A stretch of 64,000 nucleotides of DNA from Saccharum officinarum (lineage: Eukaryota > Streptophyta > Magnoliopsida > Poales > Poaceae), in assembly GCA_020631735.1 (NCBI GenBank), contig CM036159.1, forward strand, positions 94,598,656 through 94,662,655. Reading direction: 5' to 3'. The position numbers and the translations under genes are program-made. Position 1 is the first letter of the stretch; each line of letters starts with the position of its first letter. Positions 33,029 to 45,600 of the stretch are shown piece after piece. The notes beneath the pieces were generated by a model. It saw only the letters and a program-made list of their open reading frames with translations, was not told the origin of the DNA and ran no database searches.

Positions 33029-36000
33029 TTAAGGAAAGAAGCGACGTAGCTGTTCAATGTTCCAAGCGTTGGTGAGGATTTCGCCCTTCTCGTTGGATAG
33101 CTTGTAGGTGCCCGACTTTAGTACTTCTGCGATGATGTACGGCCCTTCCCATGGTGGTGTGAGCTTGTGTCGTCCCTTGGTGTTCTGGTTCCGCCGTAGC
33201 ACCAAGTCGCCGACGTTGAGGTCACGCTTGCGGACGTGTCTGTCGTGGTAGCGTCGGAGACCCTGCTGGTACCTGGCAAAATGCAACAGAGCCACATCTC
33301 GGGCTTCCTCGAGCTGGTTGAGGGCGTCCTGCCTTGTGGCGTAGTTATTTCTTTCGTTGTAGGCCTTCAACCTTGGGGATCCGTATTCTATATCAGTTGG
33401 GAGCATAGCCTCAGACCCGTAGACTAAGAAGAACGGAGTGAACCCCGTGGCTCGACTCGGCGTTGTTCTTAGGCTCCACAGGACCGAGGGTAGCTCGGCA
33501 GCCCATCTTTTGCCATGTTTATCTAGTTTGTCAAAGATTCTGGGCTTCAGGCCTTGTAGGACCATGCCATTGGCACGTTCCACCTGACTGTTTGTTTTTG
33601 GATGGGCCACGGCTGACCAGAGCACTCGGATGTGGTGGCTGTCGCAGAAATCCAAAAACTTTTTGCTAGTGAACTCGGTGCCATTGTCTATGATGATACA
33701 GTTGGGGACCCCAAAGCGATGAATAATGTCGGTGAAGAAGAGTACAACTTGCTCGGACCTGATGCTGGTGATAGGGCGGGCCTCGATCCACTTGGAGAAT
33801 TTGTCGATCGTGACGAGCAAGTGGGTGAAGCCGCCAGTTGTCCTTTTCAATGGTCCGACAAGGTCGAGCCCCCAAACGGCAAACGGCCATGTGATGGGGA
33901 TGGTTTGCAGGGCATGTGCCAGAAGATGGGTTCGTCTCGCATAGTACTGACAACCCTTGTAGGAGCGTACTAGCTTGACAGCGTCGGAGACCGCGGTCGA
34001 CCAATAGAATCCTTGTCGAAAGGCGTTTCCGACAAGGGTTCGAGGTGCTGCATGGTGACCGCAAGCCCCCGAGTGGAGATCGCCAAGTAGGTTCCTGCCT
34101 TGCTCATTTGTGATGCATCGTTGGAGGATACTAGTAGGGCTACGGCGGTAGAGCTCTCTGCTGTCGCCTATGATCACAAAGGTTTTGGCCCGGCGTGCGA
34201 TCCGTTGAGCCTCAGTCTTATCCGAGGGGAGGTCCCCTCGGATGAGGTAGTCGAGGTACGGGACGCGCCAGTCAGGCTCGAGGTCAGACGGTGGGGTCGA
34301 GTCTTGCACCTGCATGGCTTCAGCCCCGGTCGAGGGGGCTTCCGCCTCAGGTGGAGGGTCGAGTGATGTCCCGTCAACCCCTCCGTATGGCCCGAGGTCG
34401 ACGGATGGCTGGTGAAGGTCTTTTGCGAAAACGTCCGGTGGAACCGTAGCTCGACTGGACGTGATTTTTGCCAGTTCATCGGCGGCCTCATTATACCTGC
34501 GTGCGATGTGGTTGAGCTCGAGGCCGTGAAACTTGTCCTCGAGGCACCGTACTTCTTGACAGTAGGCTTCCATCTTGGGGTCACGACAGCTCGAGCTCTT
34601 CATGACCTGATCGATCACGAGTTGGGAGTCGCCTCGAACGTCAAGGTGTCGGACCTCGAGCTCGACGGCGATTCTTAATCCCGTGACGAGCGCCTCGTAC
34701 TCGGTGACATTGTTAGACGTAGGAAAATGAAGCCGGATGATGTAGCGCATGTGAACCCGAGGGGTGAGACGAAGAGCAAGCCCGCGCCTGCTCCTGTTTT
34801 CATCAATGACCCATCGAAGTACATGGTCCACAGCTCCGCCTGAAGCTATGCAGGGGGAGTTGGGTGTCGGTCCACTCAGCCAGGAAATCTGCTAATACCT
34901 GTGACTTGATAGCTTTTCGCGGCGCATAGGACAAGGTCTCGCCCATAAGCTCGACTGCCCATTTGGCAACCCTACCCGAGGCTTCCTGGTTCTGGGCTAT
35001 CTCTCCCAAGGGGAAAGAAGAAACCACAGTAATCGGGTGACCCTCGAAGTAGTGTCGGAGCTTGCGCCGTGTCAGGATGACGGCATATAGCAGTTTCTGG
35101 ATCTGTGGGTATCGAATCTTAGTTTCTGAGAGGACCTCGCTAATGAAATAGACCAGCCTCTGGACGAGCAAGGTATGTGCCTCCTCGGCTCGTTCGACAA
35201 CCAGGGCAGCACTGACTACTTGTGACGTCGCGGCGACATAGAGTAGGAGTGGTTCCCCCAGGGTTGGAGGGACGAGGATTGGTGAGTTGGAGAGTGTGGC
35301 CTTGAGTTTTGTGAGAGCCTCCTCAGCCTCAAGGGTCCAGGAAAAGTGCTCCGATTTCTTCAAGAGACGGTACAGAGGGAGTGCTTTTTCGCCGAGGTGC
35401 GAAATGAAACGGCTGAGCGCCGCCAAGCAACCTGTGACCCTCTGTACGCCCTTCAGATCTCGGATGGGGCCCATCTTGGTTATTGCAGAGATTTTTTCAG
35501 GGTTGGCCTCGATGCCGTGTTTAGACACGATGAACCCTAAAAGCATACCTCGTGGGACGCCAAAGACGCATTTCTCTAGATTGAGTCTGATGTTTTTTGC
35601 CCAGAGGCATTTGAACGCGACGTCGAGGTTGTTGACCAGGTCATCGGCTTGTTTGGTTTTGACAACGATGTCGTCGACATAAGCCTCGACGGTTGACCCG
35701 ATGTGCTTTCCAAAAACATGCTGCATGCATCGCTGGTACGTAGCCCCCACGTTCCGGAGACTGAAGGGCATCGTAACGTAGCAATACATGCCGAATGGGG
35801 TGATGAATGAAGTCACAAGCTGGTCGGACTCCTTCATTTTGATTTGGTGGTAGCCGGAGTATGCATCTAAGAATGAGAGAGTTTCACATCCCGCAGTGGA
35901 ATCAACGATTTGGTCAATGCATGGCAAAGGAAAGGGAACTTTTGGACATGCTTTATTCAAGCCGGTATAGTCTACACACATCCTCCATTTCCCACTCTTT

Positions 36001-36131
36001 TTCCTAACTAATACAGGATTAGCTAGCCACTCGGGATGATGAACCTCCTTGATGAATTCGGCCTCTAACAGTTTGTGTATCTCCTCGCCGATGACCCTGC
36101 GCTTCTCCTCATCGAAGCGACGCAGGCGTTG
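33029..36131 (-). pseudogene. Pol of the second Tat-like element: RT, RNase H and integrase
   Basis: The minus-strand frame 36131-34803 holds RT ([31 protein letters not shown]; intact active site YVDD within [10 protein letters not shown]) and the RNase H connection. The RNase H start MYFDGS is readable, but a frameshift just before HMRYIIRLHFPTSNN splits the frame. The next frame, to 33029, holds the RNase H end (DVRGDSQLVIDQV), then integrase: HSGACGHHAAPRT, core Asp in GLDLVGPL, Asp in IIIDNGTEF and Glu in QVERANG, ending QLRRFFP. The zinc region reads SYKGCQYY where CxxC is usual, so the first Cys is Tyr. The first residues of the ORF upstream of 36131 come from the inserted element, not from pol. 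Confidence 0.88.
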
Positions 36132-36484
36132 TGTAACAGAACCGACCAAATTATAAGAGCACAAGTACAAAAACAAGCACCGAAGTGCTCAAATTTTCAA
36201 ACTTGAGCCCATATAATCCCGGTAGTCAATCGAAACCACGTAGGATTTCAAACCAACTTGCTTACAACCAGGATCACATCATTCAACATACAACATCATA
36301 CGTTACATTTCACAAGTAGTTCTGAAATAAGTTTACACACACGGAGTAGCAATTATTACAAACCAAGTTTATAAAAGTAGCGGAAGCAAACACACACCAG
36401 TTGTTTAACTACTGCCAGTCTTGTTGATCAACATCCAACAAAAGCATCAGGAAAGTACATAAAAGATGATCACGCCCAAGTGAT

Positions 36485-37996
36485 CTAGTCTTCGTCACCT
36501 GCATGGTGGAGACAATTTTTGCAGAAGCCTTGGTAGAGCATATCATCTGCAACAGGAGGGAATAAACCCTGAGTACTGGAATGTACTCAGCTAGACTTAC
36601 CCATCGAAAACCAGAAATAAGATGACACCAAGGATTATGCAAGGCTTTCACAAGAGGCTAGCTGACATCACATTTTTGCATAAAGGCATAAGTAATTGAG
36701 ACTCTTATAACCTGTACTAGCAGTTATTTTTAGCATTTACCTGTCATCTATCTTAGCACCTGTACTAAACATGCACTTGATTATAATCAAACAATTATCA
36801 TCATTATATCCAGAGCAGGTATGAATTGTGGCAACATTGTATCATTCCCTTAACCACCGGTTCATTTAATGAGATCTACGTTGCCGCTGCTCAAGTCAAG
36901 TGCTCACTAACCGGGAGCGACGGCGATTCGAATCGAATTCCTATCCAGCTAGAGGGGTATTTCTAACACTCACCGTGCAGACCCCTGCCAGGGTCGCACA
37001 GGCCACCGTTTCATATGATTCAGGAATCGCGGGTCCGAATAATGTCGCGACCCCAAGGGCGACACTCTGCCAGGTGATAGGGACTCTAACCCCCCTTGGT
37101 CTCACGCCAATGTCCCCAAGCACATCCTTTCTCTCCTCCAAGAAGCAACCTACCATTCGATTCCCGGCCTGAACCACATTACTTGGCTTCGCGGTCGGAA
37201 CGACTTATCCGGCCAACTAAGTGTTAGATTGCGTTCAACATGACTCAAGGACGTACAGCGAATCGGTCCTTAAACGACTCAGACGGGCATAGCTCCACAC
37301 CCAAGACGTGAAGTGTCTTGCGGCTGTACTATCGAATTCCCGCCCGGTCTCAATTTCATTTTTAAGCATGGTTCCATCCACGATAGCCATAAAGCCACTC
37401 GTGCCTCCTTCCTACATCTCGCGGATGACCGGAAATCACCCGACTTCTACCGTACTAAGCAGGGCTAAGCATTGACACGTGCCTAAACCTAATATAGGAT
37501 TAAGTACGATATCTGGACAAGGACAGGTATAATGCAACAAGTGTTTTCATATAACTCCTACAACTTAATGCAGTAAACAATTAAAAGTACTCAAGATTAA
37601 TTTATAAATCAGTAGGTTCAGCATGCACCGGGGCTTGCCTTTTAGAAAGGTCGAAGGCCGGTGATCAGGACACTCAGGTAGATCTTCGGCAGGAGCTTCG
37701 TCGCCGGTTGGTTCCTCTAGCTGCTCCGGCTGGTCCTGGATTTCCTCTGGAATCACAGGCTCGAATTCGAGGAGAGTTACCCCCTCCGGAACACCTATTG
37801 CATGAGTGCACAATAAATATCATGGGTGCATAATGGTGCAACATGCTCGGAATGAAATGCATTTCAGAAATAAAATATAATAATCTAATCAAGTTACTTT
37901 ATCAGTACGTGCAAATCTCTTCTCCGGTGGAGAAGTACTTACCTAATCTACCCAACCTAAGATATAGTTGTTCATCTTCGGTTAAGGCCCTAACAC
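36485..37996 (-). CDS. Conserved spliced coding module in giant-LTR copy 2 (function unknown)
   Basis: Exons on the minus strand are 37996-37943 (54 nt), 37794-37639 (156 nt) and 36546-36485 (62 nt, ending TAG). The wording is VRALTEDEQLYLRLGRL, GVPEGVTLLEFEPVIPEE, DLPECPDHRPSTFLK and DMLYQGFCKNCLHHAGDED. Splice signals match copy 1: GTAAGT...ATAG, then GCAAGC...TTGCAG. Exon 2 is one codon longer than in copy 1. In exon 3, seven of ten changed codons relative to copy 1 are synonymous by my count. Confidence 0.5.
36569..36590 (-). other. Conserved hairpin in giant-LTR copy 2
   Basis: The same 8-bp stem (CTGAGTAC/GTACTCAG) and loop as at 25401-25422, on the minus strand. Confidence 0.6.
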
Positions 37997-40900
37997 CTAA
38001 CAAACACAAGAGTGACATTATTTAGGTTACCACATCCAACCCAAAATATCACGGTAAGACATTCTGGACAGCAGCTACTTGTTTCTAACATAACTGGAGA
38101 TTCCCAAATCCAAAAGATATGATCTAAGACAATCTGGAAAGCTTAAGAAATGTACCACAAAATGTTTTCAGACCACAACACTTAATTCCAAAGTTTACCT
38201 AGTCGAAATTCCAAAGTTCCAGAATCTGTTCTCTCTAAACAGAGAGCAGTCAATTCTGGACTGTCACTTTAAACAGCAATAACTCCCAAACTACTAAGCC
38301 AAATGCTCCCAAATTTTGACACAAGCTCATTTACAAATTTTACTACAACTTTGGTATTTACAAGTTTTCCAGCAACCACCTTTATCCAAGGTCAAACCTA
38401 GAAATACTATCAGCTATCCAGAAAACCTAAAATTGTAAAGGTTAAATATTTATTGATGTGGCAAACATTCTCTAAGACCAAACTAATACTACTACAAGTT
38501 CACAAAGGTCACAAAACACCAGAAAGTAAGGTGTGCCCACCTAGAATATTTATTTAAACTCATTTCTTAATTTACTTAAGTAATTAAGTGGAATTTCAAA
38601 CATATATGTAAACTGCTCCTAAAATTCTACAAAAATTACAGGAGACTCTCTGACCCAAAAAGAGGCTACTGTAAAAATTTGAACTAAATTTATTCACAGG
38701 AACTTCCTACACAAAATTCCCAAGCCAAAAAGGCTGATTTTTGTATAAATAACAAAACATAGTAAAAAGTGTCAAACAACAGATTTCCTAATTTTCTTAG
38801 ACACTCTAGGGTACCAAGACATTCTCCAAAAATTTATATGAACATTGCACAAGTAGGAAAATTACAAAAATTCATTTAATTATTTCCTAAAATAACAAGA
38901 TAGCATTATAACTTGAAAAGTACTTAAGCACTACTGCCCAAATTTTTACCAGAGCTAGAGCAAGTATAAATTAGTCTACCCACCAAATTTCATAATTTTA
39001 GGAACACTGAAACTCAAGATATAATTTAAACAAGTTTGCATGTGCTTTAAAACACATTTCAAAGACCTATTTAAATATCCCAAAAACTAAACATCGCATA
39101 GCAAACTCATATTTTTCTAAAATACTACACATCATGTAGATCCTAACAAAATTTATCTCATGATTTTTGAGCAAGTAAAACCCTAGATCTACATTTTCCA
39201 AAACTTAACCAAAACTATGATAGAATAAATAAAAATCAAACAAATCTTATTCGTCACTGGGCCGGCCCGGGAAAGACGCGGCCCACGACTCCCGCGTGCG
39301 GCCCGCTCTCGCGCGCGGCTTGCTACGGCTCTCGCCCGCTCTCGCGTACGTGACTGACCAGGTGGCCCCACCGGTCAGAGAGAGAGACGGAGGGGAGGAG
39401 ACAACTGCGACTCCGGCGAGCTCTAGCTCGCCGACGACGGCGCCTCCGGCGAAGCTACGGTACCAGTGCGTTCACCTCAACCTCGCGCACCTAGGGGTAC
39501 CCTCAATTGCTAGGATTATGGCGGCCAGAGAGGATGGCAGCGGTCATGGCGGCGTGCGGCCACGGCTCGACCAACTCCGACGAGTCGCCGGCATCCCGGC
39601 TCAATTTGCCTACCCTATGAGCTTCAGCATACCTAACTATACCTACAGCATGGAGGAGATAGGATAGGGGGGCCCGAATGGCATGGCCACGTGCGAGCTC
39701 GACGGCGGCGGACATGGCGGCCCGGTGGAGTCGCCTTCGCAGTGTAGCTCACCTGAAGCGATAGCGAGGGTTCGGTGAGGGCGAGGAGGTGGAGGGGCTC
39801 ATGGTGGTGCGGTGGTCTAGACGGTTTGGCGAATGGAGCTGCGGTTTGGGAGAAAGGCTCGAACGCGGTCGCCGTTCCGCTTCTCTGGTCACCGCCTGCG
39901 CGCGGAGGAGGAAGTAGAGGAGGGAATGGTGAGCGCGAGTGGTGGGGGTTGAGGTGGCGGCCCCAACTTCACGCCCCCGCGCATGCGTGCGATGTGGAGG
40001 CGACGGCAGGGCGCGAGCGCCACGCGGCCACCGAGCTCTATCCGAGCGCCACGACGCGAAGCTGTCGGTGACGGTCGACTGAATGAAGCCCGGCGTGGTG
40101 GCCTGACAGCGAATGTTTGACGTTGATTAACTCGTAAACGAGCTCGAATTAGTGACACCTCCAATTAGCAAAGTTGTAGACCTATGTGAGCACTACAAGT
40201 TTGTAAAAGACCTCATGAGCTGGTTCGGTTTAGTTAGTGACATACAGGGCCCTGAAGTGAGGTACCCAGAAACTGAAACCGAGTTTCAGTTAGCTAACCG
40301 ACTGAAACTCGTTTTTCTAGGCACCATATCTCCTAAACCATTTAGAACTAGGTGATGGTGATATTGACAATGTTGTAGAGCTATGCGTGGACAACAACTT
40401 TGTCAATTGGCTCAAAGACTGGTTCGGCCTAGTTTGTGAGTTACAAGTTGCCAAAGTGAGGTACAGTGAAACGGTTTTTAGCTTCACACTTAGCCAAAAT
40501 TGCTAAGTCCCAAAACAGCCTCTAATACTGACTTGTGGGCAATTTTTGAGCATGTTCTGATCATTTTCATGAGATGGTCATATTAGAACTTTTGTTCCTT
40601 ATGAAATTCTCTACAACTTTGCTTAAGGGTGCTCCTCCATGCAAGGTCTCTAAGCTGGACTTTTTAATTGGTCAAACTAGAGCATCCTAGGGCTCAATGG
40701 TGGTCAACTACACCTTGGAGGGCATTTTGGTGATTTTGGTCAACATGAACATTGCTCCACTACTTACCCTAAATGTAATTAAGGTGTTATAAGACCTAAT
40801 TAGCCACTCTACACATTGGTTGCACAAAATTCCTAGTATCACATACTTTGGAACAAGTAATTCAATACTTTCTCCCAAATGTTGCAAGCTCATGTTGCAC

Positions 40901-41160
40901 ATGTTGCATGAGTGGGTTGCATAACACTTGCTAATTATGTTACACTAAAGTGGTTGACATGTCTCACAAAGGAAATTGCACATAAGGTACTTATGTTTTG
41001 CACACTACTCACTTCTTACTTCACATGAAATATAAACATATGTGGCAATGTTTCCAAAGCATGTTTTACATATTATAAGCTTATGCATGAAATGAATGAT
41101 GCTTGCTTATGCTTATGCAAATGCAATGCAATTAAGGAGCTAAACACCTGAGGTGTTACA

Positions 41161-44100
41161 CGTTGCTTCACCGGTTTGGATCCGGCCCGGATCTCCAAGG
41201 CGTGCTCGGCGACTTCCCTGGGTATGCCTGGCATATCCGAGGGACTCCATGAAAGATGTCGACGTTTGCGCGGAGAAAGTCGACGAGCACTGCTTCCTAT
41301 TTAGGATCGAGGGTGGCGCTGATGCTCAGTGCCTTTCCCTTGGGATCAGCGGGGTCGAGGGGTACGAGTTTGACATCTTCGGCGGGCTCGAAGCTGCCGG
41401 CATGGCGTTTTGGGTCGGGAATCGCATTGGCGAGACCGTCGAGGTCTGCAGCCAAGATCACCGACTCCAAAACAGCCTCGCCGTGCTCGACGCACTCGAC
41501 GTCACACTCATAGGCATGTTCATATGAGGGCCCTACAGTGATGACACCGTTTGGGCCCGGCATCTTGAGCTTGAGGTAGGTGTAGTTCGGGATTGCCATG
41601 AACCTTGCATAGCATGGGCGCCCTAGGATAGCGTGGTATGTTCCACAGAATCCGACCATTTCGAAAGTGAGAGTCTCCTTTCGAAAGTTGGCCGGTGTGC
41701 CAAAACAAACAGGCAGATTGACCCGTCCAAGGGGTTCCGCTCGTTTCCCTGGCATGACTCCATGGAAGCCCCCGACGCTTGGTTGGAGGCGCGCTCTCTC
41801 GACCCCCAGAAGGTCGAGGGTCTGGGAGTAGATGATGTTAAGGCTGCTTCCGCCGTCCATGAGCACCTTGGTGAGGCGTGTGTTGGCGATGACGGGGTCA
41901 ACAACGAGCAGATAGACTCTCGGGTTGGGGACGTAGTCTGGGTGGTCATCACGGTCGAAAGTGATGGCCACCGCAGACCAATCAAGGAAGCGGGGGACTG
42001 CCGTTTGCACGGAGAAAACCTCGCACCGTTCTTGCTTGCGCTGGCGTGCCGAGAGGCGGGTTGAGGGCCCTCCGTAGATCATGAAGCAGTCGTGGATCTC
42101 GGGGAATTTCCCGTCCTTGTCGTCGCTCTTAGGGTCCTCCTTCTTGTCGTCCTTCTTGACGCTGGCACCCCCAAAGTACCTGCGAAGCATATGACAATCT
42201 TCGAGGTTATGGTTAGTAAGTCCCTTGTGGTAGGGACACGGTTCTTTGAGCATTTTGTCGAAGACGCCCCCGCCGGGGGGGCCTTGAGGCTTCTTGTGCT
42301 CAGTAGCAGCGACGAGCTCATCGGCCGGGGCCTCGAGCTTGCCCTGCTGGCCTTTCTTCTTCTTGCGGTTGTTTCTCTTGGAGCCCCGGGTGGAGCTCGC
42401 GGGATTGTCGACCTTCTGCTCCCCCCTCTCTGGGTCGCCACCAAAGATTGCACCAACTGCCTCCTCGCCGGCGGCGAAGTTGGTGACAATGTCCATTAAC
42501 CCGTTGGCAGTGAGTGGAGTGTTACGGCCTAATTCTCGGACCAACTCTTTACATGTGGTGTCGGAGAGGAAGGCCATAATTACGTTGGTGCCGGTGACGT
42601 TGGGGAGCTCGGTACGCTGCCGGGAGAAGCGCCGGATGTAATCCCGTAGGGATTCACCTGGTTTCTGCTTGCAGCTCCGGAGGTCCCACGAGTTGCCGGG
42701 GCGCATGTAGGTCCCCTTGAAATTTCCCTCAAACACCCTCACGAGATCATCCCAGTCGTGGATCTGTCGAGGTGGGAGATCCTCGAGCCATGCTCGGGCG
42801 GTGTCGGAGAGGAACAGGGGGAGTTGTCGAATGATGACCCAGTCGTCGGTGGCCCCGCCCAGCTAACACGCCAAGCGGAAATCAGCGAGCCAAAGTTCGG
42901 GTTTGGTTTCGCCGTTGTACTTGGTGAGAGTCATGGGGGGCGAAACCGAGCCGAGAGAACCATCTCACGGATAGCCTTACTGAAGACCCGAGGACCCGGG
43001 GGCTCGGGTGAAGGGCTACGATCTTCCGAGCTGTTGTAGCGTCCGCCCCTATGGACGTGGTAGCCTCGAGGCACGCCGTCACCGTGCTTGCGCGTGCGGT
43101 GCTCGACGATGTTGTCACGGGTGTCTCGAGGCTCGTGGTCGTTGGTGGTGAGCTCAGGGGCCGGAGCTACCCGGTTTCACCGGGCAGGCTCGGGGTGAAC
43201 CGAGGCTTTTCTCTCCTATCAGGAGGGCTCGATGATCCGCTCTGAGGCTGCCTCGCGTCGCCTCGAGGCAGAGCTCTCGGCCTGCTGCATGGCGGCGGTC
43301 TCGAGGAGTTCTCGGATTTCATCTTGAGCCCGACGGGCGTCGGGGTTTGACGGCTCGGGCATGTTGCGGAGGAGCATGGCGGCGGCGACGATGTTCTGGC
43401 TGGCTCGAGCGAAAACCGGGGGGTCAACCACCCGGTCCTCGTCGATGCGACGGTTGACGTCACGAGCTCTTTCGCGAGCTCTCCCGCCAAGTGCACGTTC
43501 CGCACGCTCATGCTCGAGGGTTTGTTGGAGTAGATCCAGGTTTTCCCGTTCCTCGTCAAGCCTGTCCTGCAACTCGCGAATCTGCTCGAGCTGCGCTCCT
43601 TGATCCGCAAGGAACTAAGGGTCGTCTCGCTCGGCAGGAAGCTCGACATGAGGTGGCGTGTGCCTTCCTTCGACTGGCTCTTCGTCCTCTGATTCCGAAG
43701 TGCTTTCAACATCGATGTTGAAGCATTCGCGGGTCGGATCATAGGTGTCGTCAGCTGAGTCGGAGTCAGGAGCGCCAAAGTAGTAGTATGACGGGGGAAT
43801 GTGTGGCCGTTGCAAATCGTCACTGGGGTTGCGACGTTGAGAAGTAGTCGCATGGGGCTCTATTTTCGGTGTCTCCGTAGAGTCCCGATAATCAGAAGCC
43901 GGTGTGGATGCAACGAGGTCCAGAGTGGAGCATAGATGGTGCACGGGGAGTTCCTCATAAGCACTCATGCGAGTGCTCACGGAAGATGCGTACACCCGGG
44001 CAGCCGAGTCTAGCCCAAACAGAAATGGTGATGGAGATGTTGCTGCCCGTGCCGAAATGGATGCTCCGAACAGTGGTGTCTCACTGGACGGGGGAGCGGC

Positions 44101-44450
44101 GGGATTCCCCGTTGGCATGTTACCCTCAGTCAAGCTCGTCCTACCCAAACCTTCCACAAGGAGGTCTAGGCTGGCGCCTGGCTGGGGGTGCCGAACCGGG
44201 GGATCCCATCACCCTCCGCGAGGTGAAGACGGTGGTTGTGCCGGGCTCGTCGTCGTCGGGCAGCCCGCGCCCGCCTAGAGCGACGGCACCAGTGGATTGC
44301 TCCCCCGGGCTGGGAGAGCTCGTAGTCCTCGTCGGTTGGGTGCCTGGGTGGAAGTAGGACCATATCGTAGCCGTAGCCAAGCGACATGAACTCCAAACTC
44401 CCGAACAAGATCATCGTGGCCAACGGAATAGGGCGTTCGGGGTCAGCCAT
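41161..44450 (-). pseudogene. Gag and protease of the second Tat-like element (broken)
   Basis: The polyprotein start is likely the ATG at 44448-44450 (MADPERPIPLATMILFGS), shortly after the primer-binding site. Frames then break repeatedly: 44157-43615, a coiled-coil part 43572-43219 (QDRLDEERENLDLLQQTLEH), then gag proper. The gag capsid-like part reads DDWVIIRQLPLFLSDTARAW and FKGTYMRPGNSWDL in the frame ending at 41297. A zinc-knuckle-like CPYHKGLTNHNLEDC follows near 42240, then protease with LMDGGSSLNII (DGGS in place of DTGS, usual in Tat). A stop at 41294-41296 (DPK*EAVLVDFLRAN) and a 1-nt frameshift near 41250 precede the 5-kb insertion. Products would package RNA and cleave the polyprotein in an active relative. 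Confidence 0.82.
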
Positions 44451-44491
44451 CTAGGAAAAAAGGCGAGAAAGCGACGTTGGCACGCAGCGAT

Positions 44492-44509
44492 CCCCTACCT
44501 GGCGCGCCA
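44492..44509 (-). other. Primer-binding site of the second Tat-like element
   Basis: TGGCGCGCCAGGTAGGGG on the minus strand, 2 nt inside the 5' LTR boundary at 44512. The TGG start fits pairing with a tRNA CCA end. I do not assert which tRNA. Confidence 0.65.
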
Positions 44510-45600
44510 ACTGTTGGTGTTCGGACCCGAGGGGGTCCTAAACCAACGAGTAAATGCTGCGTGTCTCTTTCCTGGATGGTGATGCAAGGAGAACACACGG
44601 GCGTTTATCCTGGTTCGGGCAAAAGAAGGCCCTACGTCCAGCGGGGGGGGGAGTTTGTATTTCCTTGCACCGAAGTGCTCATGTAGGGGTTACAAGCATG
44701 CGAGAGAGGGCGTCGAGCCCAAGTCTCAAAGAGAGGAAAAAGAGGACAAGGGTGATTGCTTGAGATATCGATCTCTATCTTGTGTCTTGCCTGTTGTTTC
44801 TTGTTTTTCTTCGTTCGTCCCCCTCGTCTTCGTTCCCTGGCCTGCCCTTTTATTGGTCGAGAGGAGGCCAAGGCGACGGGGAGCCTTGAGGTGATGTTTT
44901 GTCGATTCCTGTTGAACTGACCGTGGCGACGTGCTCTGGGAATGGTCGGCCATCCCTAGACACCATGGCGTCGTGGGAGATGAGACAGCGAAATGACCCA
45001 GAGCGTCGTGCCATACCGTCCCTCCCTTGCCGTTGAACTGTGTCGAGCGTCGGGGTTGGGTCGAGACCGGGTCGATGTCGGATGGATAAGGCCAAATCCC
45101 CGAGATTGCAGAGAACGGGCCTTGTCTTATCCTCCCTCGAGGGTGATCGATGGTGAACAGTGCGCGGGTTTCACCTCCCATCACGGGATGGGCGGCAAAA
45201 CAATGTGATCTGACATGGGCATTGTTCCCACGTCGATCCTGGTTGCAGCTGTAACAGAACCGACCAAATTATAAGAGCACAAGTACAAAAACAAGCACCG
45301 AAGCGCTCAAATTTTCGAACTTGAGCCCATATAATCCCGGTAGTCAATCGAAACCACGAAGGATTTCAAACCAACTTGCTTACAACCAAGATCGCATCAT
45401 TCAACATACAACATCATACGTTACATTTCGCAAGGAGTTCCGAAATAAGTTTACACACACGGAGTCGCAAATATTACAAACCAAGTTTATAAAGTAGCGG
45501 AAGCAAACACACACCAGTTGTTTAACTACTGCCAGTCTTGATGATCAACAACCCACAAAAGCATCAGGAAAGTACATAAAGATGATCATGCCCTAGTGAT

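Larger units (their letters stand above)
36132..41160 (-). mobile_element. Giant-LTR-like 5.0-kb element, copy 2 (inserted between gag and RT)
   Basis: It ends TGTAACAGAACC...AGGTGTTACA on the plus strand and is flanked by CGTTG on both sides, a perfect 5-bp duplication. Its length is 5,029 bp. Removing it restores continuous pol wording across the join (GSKPVKQ then RLRRFDEEK). It carries the same internal plan as copy 1 in reverse: coding module, AT-rich part, GC-rich block 39250-40130, then the AT-rich end. Confidence 0.88.

Noticed and set aside
36132..36176. N-terminus of the RT frame as first read ([14 protein letters not shown])
   Set aside because: These codons come from the end of the inserted 5-kb element. 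Native pol begins after the CGTTG duplication.
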